DNA of 64,000 bases from an uncultured Flavonifractor sp. (GCF_944383115.1 NZ_CALWOJ010000155.1:41667-105666), one strand, 5' to 3'; counted from the stretch's first letter, positions 51,364-60,177 are shown. The notes: generated from the sequence alone by a model not told the origin. Program-made: numbers and translations.

Positions 51364-53091
51364 TTATTTGGTCTTAAGATATTTGTCCATCATACAACCA
51401 CCATCAAGATACTTGGCAGATACGCATTTTTTACAGCGAATGCATTTCTCTGGGTCAATGATATATTCATCTCCCACTATCATAATTGCACCTTGCTTAC
51501 AAATGGACTCGCATTTCAAACATTTTCGACATGCATTAAATTTGCGAACTTGGTACCCAATCACTCTTTGCAAATCTTCATGCTTTGCAACATTCATGGT
51601 TTTAATCTTTACAGCATAATCATATCCGTGCTGAGAAAATGGTTGGATCGAGATAATTGGTACTTTTGTGCGAACATCAATAATAATGGTTTCCTGAATC
51701 AGTTTACGGCCAAGTTCTGGAGCAGCAATTCCAAAGGGCGACATCATTCCGATAAAGGAGTCATCAAAAGGCTTTGTTAAACTATATATCTTGGCATGAT
51801 CTTCTGCAGTGCAGTTTGTAAATTTAATTTTCACATCGTTAGCCGCCGCCAAACCATTTCCACCTTGGCGAGCCTTCCATTTTCCGGTATCAACATATAC
51901 CTCTGGATCAGGTTTTCCGATTCGTTTTGCAAAGCTAATTAAAAATTCTCGCCACTTCTTGGACTGTTCCGGCATATAGATTCTAGAGAGAAATTGAGCC
52001 CTGGAGTTATTATTTGGACAACACCAGCAACCCACACGATCATATCCCAAACGATATGCGTCATTAAAATCAACATGTTCACCAAGAATGTAGAGCCAAA
52101 CATCCAAGTCACTCCAAAAAAAGATGGGTGCAGCAACAGTCTGTTTTTGAATTTTAACCGACTCATTATTATGAGTAACTCGACTATATTTACTTCGACT
52201 TACTGATTCGCACTTCCTAATTCCATAAAAAGTGAGAATCTGCTCACCGGGAAAGGCTTCATTTAGAAGTCTTGTAATAGGACCAGTTTTAAACATCGAG
52301 CAACACCAGCGCATCATACGAGCAGGAGGCCCAATATCTTCACAAACAGCATAAAAGTCCTGATCGTAATTTTTTGAGATCCAGACTGGTGTATGTGGAT
52401 TATTATCACTGAATCTTTCAGAATAGGCATATGTCATGGGAAATTCCAGGGTTGTATCGCCAAAGATATGAGTTATTCTTGGATTGCCTAATGCCTTTAC
52501 AACAACATCTGCTGTTGCAGTAGAGTCTTTACCACCAGAAAAAGATATAACGAGTCTTTCTTCGTCAAAATGTGTTGCGATTCGCTTAATGAAATCTGTT
52601 GCTTCCTTCTTAATGTAATATAACCGATAAGAATTTGCTCGAATAAATCTATCAATATATTTATTGAATACTTCGTAAGAATTTAAAGGTTGATACTGTT
52701 TTAAAAGAGCCCCTAATTTGTCAGTATCAGCATTTTGAAAATGCTTTGTACTCACTGAAACTGATTTTCCATTAATGTAGTAACGACTATTCGAGGCCCA
52801 AACAGATGCATTCATATAAGTGTGCGGTTTCTTGTTGAGCAAAAGTTCTAAAAGTAATCTTTCTTCTGGAAATACTGGTCGCATATCACTAGAAAGATAG
52901 TCTATCGGTCTACCACAAAGAGGGCAAAACATCTCCATTTGCCCTTCACCTTGTCTTCTAGGCTCTTTCATAACCGGTATTTGGCACGTTTCACACCAAT
53001 AGACTCCACTTTCTGGAACCGGAACTGTTTCTGAATGGCACTCAGGACAGTTATTATATTCAGTTTCTATATTACACTTCGTACACCACAT
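51364..53091 (-). CDS. sspD: SspD-like ATP pyrophosphatase (PAPS-reductase family)
   Basis: 575 residues in three parts. Residues 1-60 carry four CxxC pairs (C3/C6, C15/C18, C33/C36, C56/C59), a double zinc ribbon. The central part is an adenylating PAPS-reductase-like domain with the P-loop SGGKDS (185-190) and a cysteine-rich WCCPNNN stretch. The C-terminus (about 515-565) has two ferredoxin-like clusters, CRKCLKCESICK and CIRCKKCVSAKYLDGGC. DndC/SspD proteins activate DNA and insert sulfur, using an iron-sulfur cluster. It is the first enzyme gene of the operon. Confidence 0.82.
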   Translation of the reverse strand: MWCTKCNIETEYNNCPECHSETVPVPESGVYWCETCQIPVMKEPRRQGEGQMEMFCPLCGRPIDYLSSDMRPVFPEERLLLELLLNKKPHTYMNASVWASNSRYYINGKSVSVSTKHFQNADTDKLGALLKQYQPLNSYEVFNKYIDRFIRANSYRLYYIKKEATDFIKRIATHFDEERLVISFSGGKDSTATADVVVKALGNPRITHIFGDTTLEFPMTYAYSERFSDNNPHTPVWISKNYDQDFYAVCEDIGPPARMMRWCCSMFKTGPITRLLNEAFPGEQILTFYGIRKCESVSRSKYSRVTHNNESVKIQKQTVAAPIFFWSDLDVWLYILGEHVDFNDAYRLGYDRVGCWCCPNNNSRAQFLSRIYMPEQSKKWREFLISFAKRIGKPDPEVYVDTGKWKARQGGNGLAAANDVKIKFTNCTAEDHAKIYSLTKPFDDSFIGMMSPFGIAAPELGRKLIQETIIIDVRTKVPIISIQPFSQHGYDYAVKIKTMNVAKHEDLQRVIGYQVRKFNACRKCLKCESICKQGAIMIVGDEYIIDPEKCIRCKKCVSAKYLDGGCMMDKYLKTK

Positions 53092-53182
53092 CCGACAATT
53101 CTCCCATGTGTCAGTAGATAGTCATTTTCAGTATTGAGTTTAACAGCATATGAGTCCAATAAAACGGACATGTGCCTAATAA

Positions 53183-53401
53183 TCAATTTGTATGTGTACC
53201 ATCCGGTATAAACTCCATAATATCTCCAATATCTACTGCAAGCGTAGAACAAATTTTTTGCAATACTGTGAGGGTTACTTCCTCATCCCGGCGAAGACGC
53301 GTCATTGTGTTAGGGGCAATGCCGGCAGCTCTTCGCAAATCAGCTTTACTCATCTTTTTATCAACAAGGAGCTTCCAGAGTTTGTTGTAAGAGATGGCCA
53401 T
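53183..53401 (-). CDS. HTH regulator at the head of the ssp operon
   Basis: 72 residues, Cro/C1 HTH (LWKLLVDKKMSKADLRRAAG, then APNTMTRLRRDEEVTLT). It lies 91 bases upstream of sspD in the same direction, behind a good promoter, so it is probably the first gene of the operon and controls it. It is a paralogue of the HTH protein at 35770. Confidence 0.85.
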   Translation of the reverse strand: MAISYNKLWKLLVDKKMSKADLRRAAGIAPNTMTRLRRDEEVTLTVLQKICSTLAVDIGDIMEFIPDGTHTN

Positions 53402-53435
53402 GTCTTTCGACCTCCGGTCTCAAATGTTGACAATT

Positions 53436-53464
53436 ATTGTATCACAAATCCGGACCTTCGACAA
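53436..53464 (-). promoter_or_regulatory. Promoter of HTH-sspDBCA operon
   Basis: On the minus strand: -35 TTGTCG (53459-53464), 17-bp spacer, -10 TACAAT (53436-53441), 35 bases before the HTH start codon. Confidence 0.6.
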
Positions 53465-53704
53465 GAAAGTTTCGCAACAGGGTGCGATTATATCTCTTTA
53501 TACTAAATGTTGCACCACAAAGCACGATTCATTTTCAAAGTGTAACAGAAGTTAAAAATATATAAATCTTCCCACAAATTGAGGACAAAAAAACAATCTT
53601 TGAGCAACAACTAAGCTTTGTGTGACTCAAGGCGTTAGCAATTGCTACATATAGTCGCGCAGGGCTTAGTTATGTATGAGCAGCCCAACTTTTTCGACAC
53701 TATA

Positions 53705-53733
53705 TTGTAATTCTAGACATTCTCTTCTATAAT
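53705..53733 (+). promoter_or_regulatory. Promoter of sspE
   Basis: TTGTAA (53705-53710), 17-bp spacer, perfect TATAAT (53728-53733), 90 bases before the sspE ATG. The remaining part of the 53402-53822 region is AT-rich; I see no gene in it. Confidence 0.65.
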
Positions 53734-53822
53734 CAAATTATACAATAAATGGATTGGATATCAGATCATATATGTTTCACATCAATTTTTAATACAATAC
53801 AAAAGGGTAGGAGGATGCAGCT

Positions 53823-56081
53823 ATGTTGCAGCCAAACAGAGAAAGCCTAGAAATTACAATTAATAAGATTAAGAGGAACGAAATTCTTCTTCCTGACTTT
53901 CAGCGACAATTTGTTTGGAAAGAGGAAGAGATGCAATGTAAATTAGTTGCTTCGGTCCTAACTAAAATGCCAATTGGTAGTATCCTCCTGCTAAAATCCA
54001 AAAATGCTCGCGAATATTCCTGTAAGCCGCTAGGGGCAAAAGATACCATACCAATTGAAAAATTACCCAGTGGATCTGTCGAGTTTTTACTAGATGGCCA
54101 GCAGCGTATGACTGTATTGGCTAATGTTTTTTCTGATGCAATTTTTCAATTAACCCCACAAAGCAGTAATTTAATTGCACCCGGTGCATTAAAACGCAGA
54201 TTTTATCTTGCCTTACCTAAATATGGCAACAACATGGTTCCTGATCTGTTTGGCCTACATAAATTAATGTTTCCAATGAGAACGCCGGATTCTGATGAAC
54301 CTGATTTTTTAACGCAAGATATTCTTCCTTTTATTAGAGTAATACCATTTAGCGTCACTAAAGATAGTGGAAAATGTTATAATCCTTATAGTAGGCCTAT
54401 CCCCAATATGCTAAACAAGCTTGAAACATATTGCCCTAATGTTGAGGAAGATTGGTCATATATTCCGCTTTATTTACTAGTTGAAAATGAAAAGATAAGT
54501 CTGAACCATACTACATTAAATAATATTATTGCAGCCATTGCAAAAAGCGTCTTGACAACGAAGCGATTAACTTTAGATGAGAAACTTAATGCTGAACAAA
54601 TTGAAGACGCGAAACAATATATTATAGATAATCTAGATGAAGATATCTATGGCGGATACTTTGATGTTTCTTGTTATAAAGAATCTAATTTGAAAATTTC
54701 TAATGAGTTTGCAAGAGTTCTTGAAATTCAAGCAAATGATTGGGCTACAAAAATGATTGCGTACTTGAAATCTTGTATCACGCAAATCAATTTGAGTCAA
54801 ATTTCACTAGAAGAGTCACAGAGAGCTCGAGCAATTGATATATACGAAAATCTAAACCGCGGAGGAGTAAGCCTCGATATTTTTGATTTAATCATGGCAA
54901 GAGTTGCTCAAGCAACACCAGAGCCTTTTTATCAACGGTTAGAAAAATGTATCTCTGCTGGATCTGAATATCCTGTTAATAATATATCTTCTCCCACTGT
55001 AAAAAAGGCATATTTAACTATTGCTGCTAAGGGTAATTATCATGCATCAGAAAATTTGCAATGTTATAACCGGGACAAGAACGAGTTCCCAAAATCATAT
55101 TTAGACGGTTTTTTGAATGTTCTTTCCCTAATTTGTTATCAAAAGGATTATGATCATGATGGCTGTTTTACTGTAGAGCATCTTAAACGGCAACGGAAAC
55201 TCAGTTTGACTGCCGAGCAAATCAATACGTCTTGTGAGCGCTGTTGTCAAGCAATAGATCGTGCTTGCTTTTTCTTCCAAGTTCGTTGTGGAATCCGCAC
55301 ATTAAAAGAAATCAATTACACTTTGATGATTCCTATAGTTGCTTATATTTTAGATAATGATGAATGTTATTCGGGCGAGAAAAGTAGCACTGTGTTTGAC
55401 TTGCTCGAAGCGTGGTATTGGTCTAGTATTTTTTCTGGGGCATACGACAAAGATCAAAACCAAGTAATGATTAATGATCTCAACCGTTTAATTGCGGCTA
55501 CAAATTCTATTATAACTGGAGCGACACCAGATACGACATGGATTAAGCAACATCGTGATAATGTTTTGGAGGTAAAAGGCTTCTCTGATTTCGATTTCTT
55601 GATGTTGGCTGAAGCAGAAAATGATGAATATCCTAAAACTGTGTTAGGTAATACGCTATGTCAGTTTTTCCTTGCAGAAGGATATGAGGATCTAATTACT
55701 AACGAAGCAGGAGATGTTGTGCAGCTTTCTGTCTTTTCAGAATATGCATCTACTCTGCAAGTTCATCATGTTATACCGCTTGGCTCTGCGGGCATCATTT
55801 TTAATTCAACTAAATCTATTCGAAATAATAAGAAGCACTATCTCAATTCTCCGCTGAATTTTATGTATATTACAGATTATGCCAATCGAACCATATCAAA
55901 TAAATCTCTTGCAGAGTACACACAAATGATTCCAGCGAGTGCCGGATTAAGCGCCGTAGGATTCGTTGGCGTGAATCTTGATGCAACAGCTACGGATGAT
56001 ATGCGCAAAGATGTTCTGCGAAACAGATATATCACAATTGTTCAGAAAATAAAACATCGAATCAATGTCCTTATCCCTTGA
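53823..56081 (+). CDS. sspE: SspE-like phosphorothioate-sensing effector (DUF262-HNH)
   Basis: 752 residues. N-terminal DUF262 domain with LLPDFQRQFVWKEEEM and the nucleotide-hydrolysis motif DGQQR (91-95). C-terminal DUF1524-like HNH nuclease with HHVIPLG (about 646-652) and the two asparagines of NSPLNFMY (about 679-686). Known SspE is stimulated by phosphorothioated DNA and nicks unmodified phage DNA. Transcribed divergently from sspDBCA, AGGAGG before the ATG. All key motifs are intact. Confidence 0.85.
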   Translation: MLQPNRESLEITINKIKRNEILLPDFQRQFVWKEEEMQCKLVASVLTKMPIGSILLLKSKNAREYSCKPLGAKDTIPIEKLPSGSVEFLLDGQQRMTVLANVFSDAIFQLTPQSSNLIAPGALKRRFYLALPKYGNNMVPDLFGLHKLMFPMRTPDSDEPDFLTQDILPFIRVIPFSVTKDSGKCYNPYSRPIPNMLNKLETYCPNVEEDWSYIPLYLLVENEKISLNHTTLNNIIAAIAKSVLTTKRLTLDEKLNAEQIEDAKQYIIDNLDEDIYGGYFDVSCYKESNLKISNEFARVLEIQANDWATKMIAYLKSCITQINLSQISLEESQRARAIDIYENLNRGGVSLDIFDLIMARVAQATPEPFYQRLEKCISAGSEYPVNNISSPTVKKAYLTIAAKGNYHASENLQCYNRDKNEFPKSYLDGFLNVLSLICYQKDYDHDGCFTVEHLKRQRKLSLTAEQINTSCERCCQAIDRACFFFQVRCGIRTLKEINYTLMIPIVAYILDNDECYSGEKSSTVFDLLEAWYWSSIFSGAYDKDQNQVMINDLNRLIAATNSIITGATPDTTWIKQHRDNVLEVKGFSDFDFLMLAEAENDEYPKTVLGNTLCQFFLAEGYEDLITNEAGDVVQLSVFSEYASTLQVHHVIPLGSAGIIFNSTKSIRNNKKHYLNSPLNFMYITDYANRTISNKSLAEYTQMIPASAGLSAVGFVGVNLDATATDDMRKDVLRNRYITIVQKIKHRINVLIP

Positions 56082-56204
56082 TACTGCTGCCTAATTAATG
56101 CTATTTTAAACACTACTATTTATGAACTTTAGGGTAGCGTATTTATGTTTTAAAGTACGGATTTTCAATATGTCAATTAAAAATTTAGAGGTGGTTAATC
56201 TTGG

Positions 56205-56879
56205 ATGCACACCTTTAAAGTAGGAAGTAAAGTTGTTTCCGTTTTTTTAACTACAGAGCCAGGTACCCCGATTATCTATCTCAATACCTTCTCCGATGAA
56301 GGCCAGAAGGTATATGTGGCCGCGCAGGCTGCTGGCTGCCCACCATTTACTTTGGTAGCCATCAGCGATTTGGACTGGAACCACGACATGGTGCCCTGGG
56401 ACAATCCGCCTATCTTCAAAAATGCTGAACCCTGTACCGGTGGTGCGGACGATTTCCTGCGATTGCTTACGGAGAAGATCATACCGGCGGCAGAGAAAAA
56501 GATTCACGGGGCCCCTCGTTGGCGTGGGATCGCTGGGTACTCTCTGGCTAGGCTGTTTGCGCTGTATGCCATCTACCAGACCGGCCTGTTTTCCCGAGTG
56601 GGCAGCATGTCTGGTTCCCTCTGGTTTCCCGGCATGAAGGAGTACATCTTCACCCATGAGCCAAAGCGCTGGCCGGACTGCATATACTTCTCCCTGGGTA
56701 ACAAGGAAAGTAAAACCCGTAATCCGGTCCTGAGGAATGCCCAACAGAACATAGAAGAGCTTCACACGTTATATCAAAACAAGGGCATTGATACCACGTC
56801 TCAGCTGAATCCAAGTAACCACTACGACCGTGCGGCAGAGCGCACTGCTGCCGGCATTGCCTGGATGCTGAGTCGGTAA
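56205..56879 (+). CDS. Alpha/beta-hydrolase (putative esterase)
   Basis: 224 residues. Nucleophile elbow GYSLARLF (usual GYSLAGLF; glycine after the nucleophile motif changed to arginine) and a C-terminal NPSNHYDRA with the probable catalytic histidine. It is of the putative-esterase type common in gut Clostridia. Base composition returns to GC-rich here, so it is outside the AT-rich defence block. The changed residue may affect activity. Confidence 0.75.
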   Translation: MHTFKVGSKVVSVFLTTEPGTPIIYLNTFSDEGQKVYVAAQAAGCPPFTLVAISDLDWNHDMVPWDNPPIFKNAEPCTGGADDFLRLLTEKIIPAAEKKIHGAPRWRGIAGYSLARLFALYAIYQTGLFSRVGSMSGSLWFPGMKEYIFTHEPKRWPDCIYFSLGNKESKTRNPVLRNAQQNIEELHTLYQNKGIDTTSQLNPSNHYDRAAERTAAGIAWMLSR

Positions 56880-56935
56880 CTCTTGTCAACCGAGCAGGCA
56901 CTCGGTACAATGGCTGCAGAAAGGAGGCGCGGCTT

Positions 56936-57601
56936 ATGGCGATTCGTTGCCCGCATTGTGGAAGTCCGGTGATGATTCGGGGCGGCAGGTGGGAGTGCGG
57001 TTGGTGCGGTGATTTTGGAGCCTTCTCATCCCTTCATCCATCGGAACGAGCAAAATTAGATGACACAATCCGGGTGACAGTCACTGTGACAATGACCGAG
57101 CCGGAAGAAGGATCTCCAAAGGAGTTCACCCAGGCGGAGCTGGAAGCCATGGTACGCCGGTGGGACTTTGTAGACAACGAGGATGCCATCCGGGATCTGC
57201 TGCTGGCTACATTCCCGGAAGCCACCTCTTATGTTGAAGCCGATGATCTAGGCGCTGAAGAGCTGCTGGGAGCAATCTATGAAAAGAACCCCGATCTGGC
57301 GGTACAGATGTGGCGGAAGGTGCTGGATGTGGCCCAGGGACACCTACAGGAGCCGGAAAGGGCGGAGTATCTGCTGTGTGACCTCATGGGCGATGTCTGG
57401 TACGGTTCTATCTCACTGTGGTTCATACTGAAAGCCATGAAGCAGGATGAGAACTTTACACGGCAGGTATTCGGAAGCGCCTATGTTGGGTATCCGCAGG
57501 AAGAATTGCTGAAGGTGTGCGATGATTCCGGAGAGCCGGAGTTGAAAGCAACACTGACTTCGTTGTTGGAGAAGAACCCGCACTTCAAAGGATTTGAGTA
57601 A
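56936..57601 (+). CDS. Zinc-ribbon protein of unknown function
   Basis: 221 residues. An N-terminal zinc ribbon CPHCGSP...CGWCGDFG (6-30) is followed by a helical domain without known motifs (FVDNEDAIRDLLLATFPEAT, MWRKVLDVAQGH). It lies 56 bases behind the esterase in the same direction and could be a partner. No function assigned. Confidence 0.75.
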   Translation: MAIRCPHCGSPVMIRGGRWECGWCGDFGAFSSLHPSERAKLDDTIRVTVTVTMTEPEEGSPKEFTQAELEAMVRRWDFVDNEDAIRDLLLATFPEATSYVEADDLGAEELLGAIYEKNPDLAVQMWRKVLDVAQGHLQEPERAEYLLCDLMGDVWYGSISLWFILKAMKQDENFTRQVFGSAYVGYPQEELLKVCDDSGEPELKATLTSLLEKNPHFKGFE

Positions 57602-57642
57602 AAAATAAGCACGGACAATCGCTGCTTGGCGGTTATCCGTGC

Positions 57643-57885
57643 TTATTTGATTTCTTGCTCCAGCTCATCGAACAGATCGCAGTCAAAAAACTGCCGGATG
57701 CTGATGTCCAATCCGTCGCACAGCTTCTTGAGCGAAACCACACCGGGATTTTGACTTTTTTCGTTCAGCATACTGTAAATTGTGGATGGTGAAACGCCCG
57801 ATACGTCAGCCAAGGCGTTGACTGCCATATTATGTTCCGCGCACAAGTCGAGAATGCGTTTTGCTACTGCTTCTTTTGTGTTCAT
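57643..57885 (-). CDS. XRE-type HTH regulator, island copy
   Basis: 80 residues from the ATG at 57885 (GGGAGGG upstream). HTH in ILDLCAEHNMAVNALADVSG, then SPSTIYSMLNEKSQNPGVVS. Paralogue of 24956-25207, and again divergent from an SLOG-type gene. Four half-sites in the common promoter region point to autoregulation and control of the SLOG gene. Confidence 0.88.
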   Translation of the reverse strand: MNTKEAVAKRILDLCAEHNMAVNALADVSGVSPSTIYSMLNEKSQNPGVVSLKKLCDGLDISIRQFFDCDLFDELEQEIK

Positions 57886-57900
57886 CCTCACATCCCTCCC

Positions 57901-57999
57901 TGCGATGTATCGTAAAAACAGTGTAACCAATATTACGATAAATCGCATGGGACATATCGCAAATTTGCTTTTTCTCTGCTATAATTGCGATATATCCCA
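57901..57999. promoter_or_regulatory. Four operator half-sites between XRE and SLOG genes
   Basis: Two inverted pairs: TGCGATGTATCGTAA (57901) with TTACGATAAATCGCA (57933), and TGGGACATATCGCAA (57948) with TTGCGATATATCCCA (57985), each with one mismatch. A TATAAT (57980-57985) lies between the second pair. All share a GCGAT/ATCGC core. Confidence 0.7.
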
Positions 58000-58016
58000 T
58001 ATTTGGAGGGTGAGCT

Positions 58017-58463
58017 ATGGCTGTGTGTACCTTCTTCGGCCACCGGGACTGTCCGGAGACCATTCGACCGAGGCTGCGGGCGGTTCTGGTTGAGCTGATC
58101 GAGAGGCACGGTGTGGAGCAGTTCTATATAGGGCGACAGGGAGCCTTTGATGCCATGGCTCGCTCTGTGCTGCGAAAGCTGGAAGAAGTTTATCCCCACA
58201 TCTCCTATGCCGTGGTGTTGGAACGGCTGCCGGGGCCAAGGGACAAGGCGATCTGGGATTTCTCCGACACCATCTTTCCGGAAGGTCTGGAGACTGTGCC
58301 GCCGCGGTTCGCCATCTCCAGGCGCAACGAATGGATGCTGAGGCAGGCAGATTTCGTGGTGACCTATATCACCCACAACTGGGGCGGTGCGGCCCAATAT
58401 GCGGAGAAGGCCCAACGGCAGGGCAAGACGGTCTGCAACCTGGCAAGCAGCCGAAGATATTAA
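58017..58463 (+). CDS. SLOG-like nucleotide-binding-fold protein
   Basis: 148 residues. CTFFGHRDCPETIRPRL resembles the N-terminus of SLOG/DUF1273 (YpsA-type) Rossmann proteins (FTGHRP), and QADFVVTYITHNWGGAAQYAE, read in parts as ADFVVTYITHNWGG and AAQYAEKA, matches their second half. SLOG proteins bind nucleotide-derived ligands and often occur in conflict systems. With the divergent XRE gene it forms a small, duplicated module. Function not assigned. Confidence 0.7.
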   Translation: MAVCTFFGHRDCPETIRPRLRAVLVELIERHGVEQFYIGRQGAFDAMARSVLRKLEEVYPHISYAVVLERLPGPRDKAIWDFSDTIFPEGLETVPPRFAISRRNEWMLRQADFVVTYITHNWGGAAQYAEKAQRQGKTVCNLASSRRY

Positions 58464-58729
58464 AGTAAAGCACGCATATTGCAAAATTTCTCAAAAAAAT
58501 TTTTTAAAAATTTGTCAATCAAGGAAATGTAAAATCCGAAAATTCCGAACTTTTTTGACAAAAATGATGGGAGCTCCAAAAAAACAACTTTACCCAATTT
58601 TAGGGGTATTTGGACCCCTTTTGGAACCACCTCAGCCCAAATTGCACTTCAACACAAAATTTCATTTTTTCGAGTTTTTGCAACTTTTTCTCTAAATATT
58701 GCCCTGTATTTTCCGATTAATAGCGCATA

Positions 58730-58758
58730 TTGACAGCTATATGTTTCTGTGCTAATAT
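58730..58758 (+). promoter_or_regulatory. Strong promoter at the right end of the island
   Basis: Perfect -35 TTGACA (58730-58735), 17 bp, TAATAT (58753-58758). TTGACA is mirrored by TGTCAA just downstream of the -10. The preceding 58464-58729 is AT-rich and shows no gene. Confidence 0.75.
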
Positions 58759-58764
58759 AGTGTC

Positions 58765-59012
58765 AAGCCAGAAGTCTTATTGGCTAAGTAATTAAATACA
58801 GAAAATTTCTACACAATATTTTTGAAATTAGAACTACGCATATGCCGCCACATATCGGTATGTGCATACTTGCGATGGACAATCTTATGTCCCGCTAGGA
58901 AAACAAATTCTGCAACTTCATACTGTGATTCCTATATCGCAATAAAGTAGACAGAATCTCTCAATGTGAACGCTTTGAAAGCAAGTAGATTGGGGGTATT
59001 CTGTCTTTTTTT
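58765..59012 (+). ncRNA. Structured RNA leader or free ncRNA, about 250 bases
   Basis: From the promoter to a terminator (AGACAGAAT 58949-58957 / ATTCTGTCT 58998-59006 and seven T) there is no convincing coding frame. Stems: GCATATGCCG (58838) with CGGTATGTGC (58856), ten pairs with two wobbles, and GGAC/GTCC at 58877/58889. GGGGGTA (58992) could instead pair with TACCCCC (59014), competing with the terminator. It may be a riboswitch-like leader of the gene at 59140. Confidence 0.5.
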
Positions 59013-59139
59013 GTACCCCCGGCCGGGAAACCGGCCCATCTACGAACAAAGAAAATTACAGACTGGTTCAATGCACACGAGAGCTTCGGTGAGGGCTCCG
59101 TGTCCGACTCATTTGCCCACCGAGAAAAGGAGGTATTGC

Positions 59140-59559
59140 ATGATGCTGGATATTCAGAACACCGCTCTGGATCTTGGATCCAAAGTTTTTGACCTGATTG
59201 GAACCGATACTGTTCCGGAATCTGCTGGAACGATGGCTCTGGCCATCATGACCGCTCAGGAAACCGCAGCTCAGGTTGCTTTCCAAGGAACTGCCGCCGC
59301 AGAGGCTGATGAAGCCATTGATGCACGGGCAGTTGACTATGTGCCTTTCGTTGTCGAATGCGGCACTGCGGCTGAAGTCGTTGCGTATTTTGATGCGTTG
59401 GATAACATTCTGACCGACGCCAGTGGCCGCTATCATGTGAAATGGCTGGCTGTGGCGGCAGATTGTGCCTGCAAGGCGTTGGCGTTTCTTCTGTCTGGAA
59501 TGGACACCCTTCCCGCGAATCTTGCGGAAGCCGTTTCCGCATACGGAAATAATGCGTAA
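59140..59559 (+). CDS. Small acidic protein of unknown function
   Basis: 139 residues from the ATG at 59140, six bases after AAGGAGG. It is alanine-rich and acidic (TAQETAAQVAFQGTAAAEAD, DARAVDYVPFVVECG), with no signal peptide and no family I recognise. Followed by a perfect hairpin and another small gene in the same direction. Typical of accessory proteins at island ends; no function proposed. Confidence 0.65.
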   Translation: MMLDIQNTALDLGSKVFDLIGTDTVPESAGTMALAIMTAQETAAQVAFQGTAAAEADEAIDARAVDYVPFVVECGTAAEVVAYFDALDNILTDASGRYHVKWLAVAADCACKALAFLLSGMDTLPANLAEAVSAYGNNA

Positions 59560-59603
59560 CACACCAGCCTGATGAAAGCTGATAAGTCTTCTGACTGAAC
59601 AGG

Positions 59604-59625
59604 GCCTGCCGCATATGCGGCAGGC
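59604..59625 (+). other. 22-base perfect palindrome between two small genes
   Basis: GCCTGCCGCAT and its exact mirror ATGCGGCAGGC form an uninterrupted palindrome, followed by TCCACCAAAAAATA. No T-run, so not a typical terminator; might be a protein binding site or a processing hairpin. Confidence 0.5.
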
Positions 59626-59675
59626 TCCACCAAAAAATATACGGGCGTTTAGGCCCGCGGAAAGGAGACGCTGCA

Positions 59676-60041
59676 ATGCGCGAATTTTCTAATATCAATG
59701 AATACTCTGGCTCCTTTGCCTTCCGGCTGGAGCCTGATGTAACGGAAATCAATTTCCTGGTTGTTTACCAGGTGATGGATGTGGAAGATCTGAATGCCCA
59801 TGATGTGTATGATCTCTCCGTGACTGTTTTCGAACAGGATGAGGCGTACCGTCCTATGCCGGTGTTCTATTTCTTCACCCGTGCGACGCGGGAAGAGTTG
59901 ACCGATCAGGTCACCTTTCCTTTGAAAATTATGGCCACGCTGCGGGACAGCAAGGAATTTCGTGATGTGTGTCGTGATTGTTATCTGAAAACGGTACAGC
60001 CTCTGGAGACCTGGTCTGTGTATGCCACTTCCGCTTTTTGA
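59676..60041 (+). CDS. Small protein of unknown function at island edge
   Basis: 121 residues, AAGGAG before the ATG. Mixed alpha/beta appearance (FAFRLEPDVTEINFLVVYQV, MPVFYFFTRATREELTDQ), no known family. It runs up to the right-end integrase arm motifs (first copy at 60045). Confidence 0.65.
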   Translation: MREFSNINEYSGSFAFRLEPDVTEINFLVVYQVMDVEDLNAHDVYDLSVTVFEQDEAYRPMPVFYFFTRATREELTDQVTFPLKIMATLRDSKEFRDVCRDCYLKTVQPLETWSVYATSAF

Positions 60042-60044
60042 TAA

Positions 60045-60122
60045 GTGGAATTTTGATTCCACACAGGGCACAGCTGTGACGCCTGTTCCGGGAGAAAAAA
60101 TACGATTCCACTTTCATTCCAC
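60045..60122. repeat. Right-end ATTCCAC motifs (putative integrase arm sites)
   Basis: GTGGAAT (60045) and ATTCCAC (60056), then ATTCCAC (60105) and ATTCCAC (60116). Within each pair the spacing is 11 bp, equal to the pair at the left end. They lie 105-182 bp from the right attachment repeat. Confidence 0.6.
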
Positions 60123-60177
60123 TTTTCCGGCAAAACCGGCAAAACTGGAAATTCCCCATTTTCGCACTTTGGGAAAT

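Noticed and set aside
58966..59139. Upstream extension of the gene at 59140
   Set aside because: Starts inside the terminator of the leader RNA; the AAGGAGG site points to 59140.
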